37,867 nt of DNA from Candidatus Zhuqueibacterota bacterium (GTDB lineage: Bacteria; Zhuqueibacterota; Zhuqueibacteria; Residuimicrobiales; Oceaniaggregativiventaceae), in the NCBI GenBank assembly GCA_014728115.1, contig WJME01000323.1, positions 1 through 37,867 of the forward strand, read 5' to 3'. Shown piece by piece: positions 16,141-23,958 of the stretch; within the stretch, counting starts at the first letter, position 1, and each line of letters starts with the position of its first letter. Made by a program: the position numbers and the translations under genes. Under the pieces are notes generated by a model. The model made no database searches. It saw only the letters and a program-made list of their open reading frames with translations, and had not been told where the DNA came from.

Positions 16141-17133
16141 ATGAAAAGACTCTATAATCATACAATCATTTGGATTTTTCTTCTCCTCCCTACATGGCTT
16201 TTCGCACAGGGATTTGCACCGGTGGGGTCAGCCGTCGCACAATTCCTCGAAATCGGGGTGGGAGCGAGACCTGCAGGCATGGGAGCAGCCTATACAACCT
16301 TGTCCAAGGATGCCGAAGCCGTATTCTGGAATCCGGCCGGACTCGTAGAAATCAAAGACCGTAACTTTTTCACCAGCTATAACCGATGGCCTGCAGAAAT
16401 TTCCTTTGTCGGCGCTGCAGTGGCCATGAATATCGATCGGATCGGCACGGTTGCCCTCAGCGTCAAACAGCTGATGACCGATGATATGGAAATCACCACC
16501 ATAGATCAACCCAATGGCACCGGAACCATGTTCAATATTTCCAACTATGTCGTCGGTCTCTCTTATGCCAGGTATCTGACGGATCGCTTTTCCGTGGGCG
16601 TGACAGGTAAAGTCGTTCATGAGAAATACTGGGAACACGGATACACGACCTGGGCATTTGACCTCGGGACCGTCTACAGAACAGATTTTCATGGTCTGCG
16701 CCTGGGCATGTCGATTTTGCATTTTGGCCCGGAAATCACCTTTTCCGGAAATTATATCGATTACAGTGACTCGAGATCAGTCGATGTAGGCAAGACAAAA
16801 AGTTTTGAATCCTATTCCATGCCCATCAATTTTCGTTTTGGGGTCTCTTTTGATCTCATCAACAGTGCACAAAATCAGCTCGTCGCTGCCATGGATATGA
16901 TTCACCCGAACAATAATATCGAACAATACAATGTCGGAATGGAATACGGATTCACGGATACCTTCTTTTTGCGCGGAGGCTATCAATTCGAATCCGATCA
17001 GGGCGGAGTCTGTTTTGGTACCGGGATCAAGATTCCCGTGATGAATGAAAACGCTCTGGTACTGGATTACGCTTATTCGGATATGGGCGTCCTGGAACAG
17101 ATCCACCGCCTGTCGTTTGCAGTCTCTTTTTAA
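16141..17133 (+). CDS. PorV/PorQ-family outer-membrane beta-barrel protein
   Basis: The 330-residue protein has a signal peptide ending WLFAQ. The PorV/UPF0164 signature is at the N-terminus (AQFLEIGVGARPAGMGAAYT, then AVFWNPAGL). Amphipathic strands follow, ending LSFAVSF. In Bacteroidota, PorV is an outer-membrane shuttle that receives T9SS cargo by its C-terminal domain; paralogues also occur as lone barrels related to FadL. Here it sits between two genes for proteins with sorting-type C-termini, consistent with a dedicated shuttle (inference). ATG 16141 is preferred over 16126, since GAAGGA (16128-16133) is correctly spaced only for the former. The preceding gene ends 18 bases upstream. 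Confidence 0.85.
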   Translation: MKRLYNHTIIWIFLLLPTWLFAQGFAPVGSAVAQFLEIGVGARPAGMGAAYTTLSKDAEAVFWNPAGLVEIKDRNFFTSYNRWPAEISFVGAAVAMNIDRIGTVALSVKQLMTDDMEITTIDQPNGTGTMFNISNYVVGLSYARYLTDRFSVGVTGKVVHEKYWEHGYTTWAFDLGTVYRTDFHGLRLGMSILHFGPEITFSGNYIDYSDSRSVDVGKTKSFESYSMPINFRFGVSFDLINSAQNQLVAAMDMIHPNNNIEQYNVGMEYGFTDTFFLRGGYQFESDQGGVCFGTGIKIPVMNENALVLDYAYSDMGVLEQIHRLSFAVSF

Positions 17134-17164
17134 ACTTGGTTCATTATAAAAACGGATCTTTTTG

Positions 17165-17175
17165 AAAGGAGGTGA
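17165..17175 (+). promoter_or_regulatory. Orphan near-perfect Shine-Dalgarno sequence
   Basis: AAAGGAGGTGA matches the 16S rRNA 3' end almost fully, yet no gene follows at working distance. The GTG inside it opens only seven codons before TAA at 17194-17196. The real ribosome site of the next gene is GGAGG at 17219-17223. It could encode a tiny leader peptide, load ribosomes to protect the operon mRNA, or be chance. Confidence 0.4.
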
Positions 17176-17231
17176 AAACAGAATCTGTCTTGTAAACCAG
17201 CCAACCAAACAACGTCATGGAGGTTAAACGT

Positions 17232-19898
17232 ATGAGTCGAATTTTTGTTATCGCATCGTGTATTTTTTTGCTTTTCGGTTTCTCTGTCTTTGCCCAGATC
17301 GAATTTAACCGCGGCGATGTCATTCAGGTACCGGAAACAGATCTCAATGTAGGCGGCACCGGAAACATGATTTCCGGCATGGATTTCGACAACGACGGCA
17401 AAATCGAGATCTATTGGGTCAACGATAACTGGAATGACACACCCAACGAGTTGATACCCAGAATTTACAAGCTCGAAAAAGAAGGCGATGACTGGGTAGT
17501 CGTATGGAAGGCAGTTGCACCGATCGAAAAACAAAATACCTGGCCGATTCTGTTATCCGGTGACCTGGACAAGGATGGAAAACCGGAAATCATCTGGGGA
17601 CCCCCGAATAATACTTCAGGTGTTACCGATCTCAATCCGGCACGTATCCTGGTGTATGAAGTAAAGGGCGACGGCAGTGACGTGCTCGGTATCCCTGATG
17701 GAGACAACTATCTGCCAAATGCTCAATGGACCATCACCGATCAGGATGATGCCAATATCCGGCCGATGGATGCCGTCATTGCCGACCCTGACAACGATGG
17801 CACAGATGAACTCATTTTTGCCGACCGCAAAGGGGACGACAGCGGCTACTATTGCGGTGTGGCCTCTGTAACCGATATCCCGGATAACGGAGATGGTTCT
17901 GAAACCTGGACCATGGAGGTCAGCGGTCTTGACTTTGATCTGCTCAACAAACCAGCCTTGAACAAATGGGATGTTGCAGTTATCGGGCCGAATGTCTATG
18001 CCTTTTGCGAAGTAGAAATTACTAAATTTTCCTGGAACGGATCTGAATGGACGTACGAAGCGCTTCCGCCTATCGAGGGTGGCTCTCCAAATCAATCGGC
18101 ACAAGCCGTCGACCTGAATAATGACGGGGTCATGGAGATTATCGCTGCTGTCTATGACTGGGGAGATGATACCTACAAAAGCGTTTACCTCCTCGAGGAA
18201 CAAGACGGCGGATTGAAACATACCGAATTGGCAAAAATGGGCGATTTTTGGCCCGGCGGTTCCCGTGGTCCTTGGGGAAGTGCTTCCGGCGATATCGATG
18301 GTGACGGCCTACTCGATTTCGTATTTGGCTCGCGCGCCTCCACCCCCAATGCAGGAATTTTCCATTTCGCTTACAAGGGCGGTGCCATCGATGATCCGGC
18401 AAACTATTCCCTTGCGATCATTGACTCCAACTATGTGGATGCAGGAATCTGGTCAGTCATCAATCTGACCGATATCGATGATGATCCGCAGCTCGAGGTG
18501 CTCTATACCTCCAGCACAGATGCCGGCACCTTTCCCACTATGGGAACACCACCCATCGTCGTTCTGGATCCTGTGGTCGAAGCACCTACGGTTGGCAACT
18601 TGGTCGTTGCAAGCGAGATCCTCTTGAACGGCGAAGCACCGGATAATCTCCAGTTCAAACCCGGTCGTATCCTCGACAACAATCAAACCGTCTGGTTCTG
18701 CGGTGTCGACGGAGCCAACAAGGAAACATGGGTGTTCAGATCCGTCGATGGTGGCAAGACCTTTACACACAACGAGACGGCCATCCCGGGCCGGGCCGCC
18801 CAAATGGATGCCTTTGATGCCAATGAAGCCCTGGTGGCAACAGCAGCAGGCGAAATCTATAAAACGTCTGATGGCGGCGCCACCTGGACCATGGTATACT
18901 CTTATACCATCAGTCCCATCGCTCCCGGCTGGTTCGATGCCTGCCGTGTGCTCACCGATCAGGTGGCCGTCTGTGTCGGGGATTTCGAACCCAACGGCAA
19001 CATGCATTTCGTGCGCAGCGAAGATCGTGGAGCCACATGGACAGAAATACAAGGCATCGATTTTATGAACAGCGCTTATGGCTATTATACCTGGGGTCTT
19101 GCAGGATGCACGGTCGGTCAAAACATGTGGTTTGCCGGACTGACATCACAGTATGATTCCACGTTTGTATTTCGTTCGATGGATGCCGGCCAGACCTGGG
19201 AGACCTACAAGGTTTCTACCGATATCGTTCCCAACTACCCGCGTTCCATCGGCTTTTCCAGCGAAAACAATGGGCTGATGACTGACCGGTCTGGCATTGT
19301 CGCAAAATCGACAGACGGCGGAGCGACCTGGATGCCGACCAATAATCCGGATGTTGACGGAAGCTGGGTCAATGGCGTCGTTGCTGTGCCCGGCTCTGAG
19401 GTTATCTTTGGTATGGATGATATGGGTGTCTATTACACCACCGACCTGGGTGAAACCTGGATGCCCGTTGGCCTGCCCGCTGAAGCTGAGGGACAATACA
19501 TGACCTCGGGTGTTTTCGGCAGCACCGATTTCGGCTATGTCTTTAACGATGGCGGACTGGTCTTGCGATTCGAGAATATGGTCACCAGCGTCGCAGCCCG
19601 TAAACAGGAATCGCTGCCCAGCGATTTTCAATTGAGCCAGAACTATCCCAATCCGTTCAACCCCACCACCACGATCGATTATCATCTGAATTCACCTGAA
19701 AATGTCTCTCTCATTGTCTACAATCTGAGAGGTCAGGAGATCAAGACACTGGTCAAGGGAACGGTCACCGCAGGTCATCACAGCGTGAACTGGGATGCCA
19801 CTGACCATACCGGCCAAAAGGTCCCCAGCGGCATGTACATCTATGTGCTCAAAGTGAATAATCAAATGCTTTCGAGACGCATGATGCTGGTAAAATAG
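17232..19898 (+). CDS. Secreted FG-GAP/VCBS and BNR (Ycf48-like) repeat protein with T9SS C-terminal sorting domain
   Basis: The 888-residue protein has a signal peptide ending VFAQ. Residues ~35-430 hold FG-GAP/VCBS-type calcium repeats (MDFDNDGKIEIYW, GDLDKDGKPEIIWG, DLNNDGVMEIIAA, GDIDGDGLLDFVFG). Residues ~470-780 are a propeller of BNR/Asp-box repeats (RSVDGGKTF, KTSDGGATW, RSMDAGQTW, KSTDGGATW). The last ~95 residues are a classical T9SS type A sorting domain (NYPNPFNPTTTIDY, SGMYIYVLKV, end RRMMLVK). It should be exported through the outer membrane and attached to the surface or released. ATG 17232 follows GGAGG by eight bases. It is the last gene of the operon, closed by the terminator at 19911. 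It may bind or sense an extracellular ligand; there is no catalytic motif. Confidence 0.88.
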   Translation: MSRIFVIASCIFLLFGFSVFAQIEFNRGDVIQVPETDLNVGGTGNMISGMDFDNDGKIEIYWVNDNWNDTPNELIPRIYKLEKEGDDWVVVWKAVAPIEKQNTWPILLSGDLDKDGKPEIIWGPPNNTSGVTDLNPARILVYEVKGDGSDVLGIPDGDNYLPNAQWTITDQDDANIRPMDAVIADPDNDGTDELIFADRKGDDSGYYCGVASVTDIPDNGDGSETWTMEVSGLDFDLLNKPALNKWDVAVIGPNVYAFCEVEITKFSWNGSEWTYEALPPIEGGSPNQSAQAVDLNNDGVMEIIAAVYDWGDDTYKSVYLLEEQDGGLKHTELAKMGDFWPGGSRGPWGSASGDIDGDGLLDFVFGSRASTPNAGIFHFAYKGGAIDDPANYSLAIIDSNYVDAGIWSVINLTDIDDDPQLEVLYTSSTDAGTFPTMGTPPIVVLDPVVEAPTVGNLVVASEILLNGEAPDNLQFKPGRILDNNQTVWFCGVDGANKETWVFRSVDGGKTFTHNETAIPGRAAQMDAFDANEALVATAAGEIYKTSDGGATWTMVYSYTISPIAPGWFDACRVLTDQVAVCVGDFEPNGNMHFVRSEDRGATWTEIQGIDFMNSAYGYYTWGLAGCTVGQNMWFAGLTSQYDSTFVFRSMDAGQTWETYKVSTDIVPNYPRSIGFSSENNGLMTDRSGIVAKSTDGGATWMPTNNPDVDGSWVNGVVAVPGSEVIFGMDDMGVYYTTDLGETWMPVGLPAEAEGQYMTSGVFGSTDFGYVFNDGGLVLRFENMVTSVAARKQESLPSDFQLSQNYPNPFNPTTTIDYHLNSPENVSLIVYNLRGQEIKTLVKGTVTAGHHSVNWDATDHTGQKVPSGMYIYVLKVNNQMLSRRMMLVK

Positions 19899-19910
19899 TT
19901 ATCCCCCCCA

Positions 19911-19947
19911 AAAAAGAACAGCGGAGAATCTCTCCGCTGTTCTTTTT
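19911..19947 (+). terminator. Rho-independent terminator of the TonB-receptor/T9SS operon
   Basis: A perfect 17-base inverted repeat (AAAAAGAACAGCGGAGA and TCTCCGCTGTTCTTTTT) around a three-base ATC loop starts 12 bases after the stop codon. The 3' arm ends in five T. The symmetric A/T flanks could also let it work on the minus strand, but the FAD-oxidoreductase gene ends only at 20102. Confidence 0.92.
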
Positions 19948-20101
19948 AAATTCTGCATGTTCTCTAACCTGAACAAACCAAATGAATCGATCACACACCC
20001 ATCTCTGGCAGTTCGTTATTGTCGATCGCAACCACTATTCGGCTGTCCGGTTACACACACCCCTGGACTGAAAAAAAAGATCTCCCAATTCAACCTTGTG
20101 G

Positions 20102-22156
20102 TCATCGTACCGGTATCAATTGAACAGCATCCACAACCACATAGCCGTCGGTGCCGCGGTTATTGATGGTGATTTTGGCGGGTTGATCCTTGTCGAACCG
20201 GTATTGGCCCAGTGATACAAAAACCGGATCGATACCCGGTTGTCGGCGTTGATTGACACGATGCACATGCTCCCCCTGTATATCTACGATGGTCACAGGT
20301 ACATTGGTCGCGCGATTCTCATCTGCCGTATAGGACAGACGCACCTCATAACGTCCAGATTCCGGAACATCTGTTTCGAAAATGGCCCAGCGACTGGCTT
20401 TGCCACCGTTCTGGTCATGCAAATAGCCGCCCCCGACATACGGTGATTTGGCCGTGGACATTTGCCAGTTTCCGCGCGCATGCGCATCGGTATCGTCGAT
20501 AACCAGCCCGCTCAGCGATTCCGGTTCGATATCCGGCACCGGTACATCCGAAGCAGGCAGATCCAATACTTGTTTATCCTGCATCAGAATCTCGCGCAGT
20601 TCCGGATAGGGCACATCCTGCACCGGAATTTCCTTGTCGATGGCCATTGCCGCAGCAGTAGCAGCGGACTGACCCAGAATCATGAATACCGGCTCCATGC
20701 GAATCGAGCCATAGGCGATATGTGACGCAGACACACACACCGGCACCAGCAAGTTTTCCGCTTCTCCCCTCTTCGGCACCAAAGCCCCATAACTGATCAA
20801 ATACGCCCCACGCGGGGATACTTCGATATTGCCCTCATTGCGCGCAAATCCCTCAGGGGTCACGTAACGCTGGCAATTATGGGAATCCATATTATACGAG
20901 CCGAGACCTACCGGGTCAGGTGCCAATATTTTCCGTTTGCAGTCATTTTCTGTTACCACATAATCGCTGACCATGCGCCGGGCTTCACGGATATAGAGCT
21001 GATGCGGCCAGTTGTCATTATCCACAAATTCATCTTTGGCCAGGCCCCAGCGTGCGATCTCGGTCCGGATATGCTCGGGCACCCGGGGATGATTGGCCAG
21101 CGTCCACATCAGGCCCTTTTGATAGCGCTCGTGCGCCTCTATGATCTCTTGACGCGCCTGATAATTCGCTTCAGGATAATCATAGTTTTTGCCGATATAA
21201 TCGGTGGAAAAACCAGTGCGATTATTGGTATCGGTCTTGCGGTTGGGCATCATTCCGGGGAGCCAGGGCATGCCATTTTCACCGGCCTCGAAATTGCGAA
21301 GCAAGAGTTCATACTCTTGCTCGTCATAATCAGGGGGTTTCGGATAAGGCACACGATTCTCGGGCACATCGGTGAGGCACATGCGAAAACAGTAGGCCTG
21401 GATGCGATGATCGCCCTGGCCCTCATCACCCGGATCATTACCATGCACATTGGGCAACAATCCGCTGGAAGGATCGCCGGGGATCACATAAGGATCCACG
21501 CCCGGTTTGAGCTGATGATTCACGGATTTGGCTTTTTGTACGCCATTCAGGGTTTCGCCATAGACGCTATTGGCTTCGCGACCTGTGGTATAGCTGATGC
21601 CAGCCAAAGCCAAGAGATCGCCTTCATAAGTGGCATCGATGAACATTTTGCCACGATAGGTCGTTCCATCCTCCATACGAATGGAAAGGATGCGGTTGTT
21701 GTCCACAACAACGCCGTCATCCAAATCCAGGCGTTGATTCATGACCACCTGCACCGATGTTTCGTCCAGCATTTGATCATAGATCAATTCCGCGACATGC
21801 GGCTCGAACCGCCAGATGGCATCCTGGTCAGCTTGGTACTCGGTATACTCGTCCCGGTCTTCATAGATCCATACCTCAGGATTGTCATAATAGGCTTTCA
21901 CGCGCTGATAAAATTCACGGGATACGCCACCGATCACGGCCTTGTTACCGCTATCGGTCTTGCCCAAACCGCCGGTCGTAAGACCACCCAGGTGATTGCC
22001 GGGTTCGATCAGCACCACGGATTTACGCATACGATCTGCCTGGACTGCAGCAATGACACCGGCAGAGGTCCCCCCATAAATGATTACATCCGGTTCATTT
22101 TGCCCACAGGATGCAAGAAAAAGAATGATAAATCCTAAAACACGTTTACGCTGCAT
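20102..22156 (-). CDS. FAD-dependent oxidoreductase lipoprotein with golvesin-like C-terminal domain
   Basis: The 684-residue protein starts with a lipoprotein signal ending LASC (Cys17). The dinucleotide fold follows at once: DVIIYGGTSAGVIAAVQADR (23-42), with Glu51 in VVLIEPG placed to bind the FAD ribose, then HLGGLTTGGLG. MFIDATYEGDLLALAG and a late GQSAATAAAMA fit the FAD_oxidored family common in Planctomycetes. Residues ~554-684 form a beta-sandwich resembling the golvesin C-terminal domain (SPYVGGGY, SGRYEVRLSY, DGYVVVDAVQLIP), probably a binding module. The substrate is unknown; a carbohydrate is likely from context. Last gene of the GH28 operon, 31 bases after the DUF1593 gene. ATG 22156 has GGGAGA upstream. 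Confidence 0.87.
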   Translation of the reverse strand: MQRKRVLGFIILFLASCGQNEPDVIIYGGTSAGVIAAVQADRMRKSVVLIEPGNHLGGLTTGGLGKTDSGNKAVIGGVSREFYQRVKAYYDNPEVWIYEDRDEYTEYQADQDAIWRFEPHVAELIYDQMLDETSVQVVMNQRLDLDDGVVVDNNRILSIRMEDGTTYRGKMFIDATYEGDLLALAGISYTTGREANSVYGETLNGVQKAKSVNHQLKPGVDPYVIPGDPSSGLLPNVHGNDPGDEGQGDHRIQAYCFRMCLTDVPENRVPYPKPPDYDEQEYELLLRNFEAGENGMPWLPGMMPNRKTDTNNRTGFSTDYIGKNYDYPEANYQARQEIIEAHERYQKGLMWTLANHPRVPEHIRTEIARWGLAKDEFVDNDNWPHQLYIREARRMVSDYVVTENDCKRKILAPDPVGLGSYNMDSHNCQRYVTPEGFARNEGNIEVSPRGAYLISYGALVPKRGEAENLLVPVCVSASHIAYGSIRMEPVFMILGQSAATAAAMAIDKEIPVQDVPYPELREILMQDKQVLDLPASDVPVPDIEPESLSGLVIDDTDAHARGNWQMSTAKSPYVGGGYLHDQNGGKASRWAIFETDVPESGRYEVRLSYTADENRATNVPVTIVDIQGEHVHRVNQRRQPGIDPVFVSLGQYRFDKDQPAKITINNRGTDGYVVVDAVQLIPVR

Positions 22157-22187
22157 CTCTCTTCTCCCTTTTTGCTGAACTGAAAAA

Positions 22188-23180
22188 CTATTTACACCAA
22201 TCCATACGATCTTGCCAATCACGCAAATAAGGCTCTCGCCAGCGGTTCACGGTTTTCGCGCCGTTCCGATCGTCCTGCGCCAATGCAGGATTCGGATTAT
22301 CGATATACCAATTCGGCCGTTCCGGATGCAGAATAAACTGGCCGCCCCAGCTCGGTTGTGTCGGATCTGACGGATTGCCTCTGAGCAGCCAGGCCACTGT
22401 GGGGGTATCCCCCATTTTAATGGCGCCTTTTTTAAGAGGCGCAAAATAGTCACCCAGCGCGCCGTGTCCTTTGATATGCTGCTCGATGAACGACCGGTTT
22501 CCAAGATCTTTTTCCTGATTTCCACCCATATACCAGCCCCGAAACGTGGTTTCATTTTGAATGATCCACAAATCCGGATGATGGGTATCCAGATAAATAA
22601 AAGCGGGTTCGTCATTTCGACGATTCCAGGATGCGATATAATGCACGCGGATCTTTTCTTTGATAGACGGATCATCATGTACAGCCTGAGCCACATCGCT
22701 GATCCCCCCCCAGACCAGGACATATAACGGTCGGGGATCGGGACGATGGGCACACTGGATTAGCCATTGCGACCCTTTGGTGGGACGGGCATAGCCGGGC
22801 GCAGGATTCGCTTCTGTGGCACCCTGCCGGGTGACCGTGCGAAGAGTATCCGGATGAGGATAATTTGCATGTTTTTTTAGTGTATCATAATCTTTTGCAT
22901 AGACGTCGATGACCTCGAGGATGGCCTCTTTGCGGCCCTCATAAGGGGGAGAAGAGACGAGTCCTTCGGTATCAAAGAGATCGCTGTACATCAGATAATG
23001 CACCATGGATTGGATATCATCCTCATCCCGGCCGCCGATATCAGAGCTGATGAACACCCGATAGCGATCGCCCTCGAGCGCACCGGAATCCGGCAGCCGA
23101 TCTGTTTCAGATTGTGCAACCGTCAACGGGACCCTGGAAACCAGGATAATCAAACCCCAAAAAACAATAAACCTGTTCAT
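22188..23180 (-). CDS. Secreted DUF1593 (nucleoside-hydrolase-like, Sde182 type) protein, short form
   Basis: The 330-residue protein has a signal peptide (MNRFIVFWGLIILVSRVPLT, ending VAQ). The DUF1593 core resembles the nucleoside-hydrolase fold: VFISSDIGGRDEDDIQSMVH (43-62) carries the Asp cluster expected to bind calcium, LYVLVWGGISDVAQA the second loop, and KMGDTPTVAWLL, WGGQF and DWQDRMDW follow. Unlike the second copy at 30915-32339 it stops after the core and lacks the Ig-like C-terminal domain. ATG 23180 has GAGGGG at six bases; a longer frame to 23390 overlaps the previous gene and is rejected. Third gene of the operon. Family members bind or act on plant cell-wall material, but the reaction is unproven. 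Confidence 0.85.
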   Translation of the reverse strand: MNRFIVFWGLIILVSRVPLTVAQSETDRLPDSGALEGDRYRVFISSDIGGRDEDDIQSMVHYLMYSDLFDTEGLVSSPPYEGRKEAILEVIDVYAKDYDTLKKHANYPHPDTLRTVTRQGATEANPAPGYARPTKGSQWLIQCAHRPDPRPLYVLVWGGISDVAQAVHDDPSIKEKIRVHYIASWNRRNDEPAFIYLDTHHPDLWIIQNETTFRGWYMGGNQEKDLGNRSFIEQHIKGHGALGDYFAPLKKGAIKMGDTPTVAWLLRGNPSDPTQPSWGGQFILHPERPNWYIDNPNPALAQDDRNGAKTVNRWREPYLRDWQDRMDWCK

Positions 23181-23194
23181 TCTTGCCCCTCTGG

Positions 23195-23845
23195 TTATTT
23201 TAAACGGGTCAGATAAAAATTCTTGTATGCAGCCGATGTCCAGCATGTGGCAATGCCCATGGGCAGCGACTCTTCGATATCCAGCCGGATAGAAATCTTG
23301 CGGTCCACAGTGCAGAGATTCACGATATTTCTGCCATCCAGCCACGCCTTGATGCTGTCCGGCACCACACGCAAGCGCACATGATACCATTCATTGTTCT
23401 CAAAAGGGTACCAGTCAGCGGTCTCGTTTTCCGATGCATCCCAGTCATCGACACTGGAAATGCCCATCACTCGTCCTCCCCAGCCGCCGAGGATCAACGA
23501 AAAATAACTGGATCCATAGGGTACAGTGAGTCCGACAAAAAAGTCGTGACCTTCGGTGCGCATGGCATCCAGTTCGATCTCATAGTTCATACGAATCAAT
23601 GGGCCCTGCCAGGTGAGTCCGGATAAATAAGCGCCCTTTTCGAGATAGAGGACACTATCTTTGACGGCCACATCCCCATTATAATAATATGTTTTCTCCC
23701 AATACTCCAAATCCTCGCCGTTAAAGAGAGGAGTTTTGGCACCCACCTTGTAAAAATCTTCAGATGCCACGGGTGCAGGTGTACCGGCACACCCCCAATA
23801 TCCGCAGATCAAGGCAGCGACAATGGCGATTTTCAAGGTCTTCAC
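23195..23845 (-). CDS. Exported concanavalin-like DUF1080-type (3-keto-disaccharide hydrolase-related) protein
   Basis: The 216-residue protein starts with GTG 23845 (TGGAGG six bases upstream); the longer TTG frame to 23881 has no ribosome site. The signal ends ICGYWGC, an atypical lipobox because Trp is at -2, so lipidation is likely but not certain. The fold signatures are FNGEDLEYWEK, YEIELDAMRTEGHDFFVGL, LGGWGGRVMGISS, DASENETADW and WYHVRLRVVPDSIKAWLDG. They match the LamG-like jelly roll of a DUF1080-related group seen in Planctomycetes. Some DUF1080 proteins hydrolyse or eliminate 3-keto-glycosides; this divergent member could instead only bind glycans. It lies 14 bases before the DUF1593 gene. 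Confidence 0.78.
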   Translation of the reverse strand: MKTLKIAIVAALICGYWGCAGTPAPVASEDFYKVGAKTPLFNGEDLEYWEKTYYYNGDVAVKDSVLYLEKGAYLSGLTWQGPLIRMNYEIELDAMRTEGHDFFVGLTVPYGSSYFSLILGGWGGRVMGISSVDDWDASENETADWYPFENNEWYHVRLRVVPDSIKAWLDGRNIVNLCTVDRKISIRLDIEESLPMGIATCWTSAAYKNFYLTRLK

Positions 23846-23881
23846 GTGACGCCTCCAAAAATTTTTCAAACCGTATCCCAA

Positions 23882-23958
23882 GGAATTAGAGTGTATAGAT
23901 GGTGTTTTTTAACAATGATCAAAAGTGACCGGAACAAGCCCCTTTTATACTCTAATCC
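23882..23958 (-). repeat. Intercistronic inverted repeat after the GH28 gene
   Basis: GGAATTAGAGTGTATA (23882-23897) and TATACTCTAATCC (23946-23958) can pair with small bulges, with about 48 bases between them. The right-hand arm includes the GH28 stop codon. In the mRNA this would be a hairpin between the first and second genes of the operon. It could be an attenuator or an RNA-stability element; there is no strong T-tract. Confidence 0.35.

Noticed and set aside
20879..22138. 419-codon plus-strand reading frame
   Set aside because: Antisense to the FAD-oxidoreductase gene, Ile/His-rich composition without motifs; a shadow frame despite its length.
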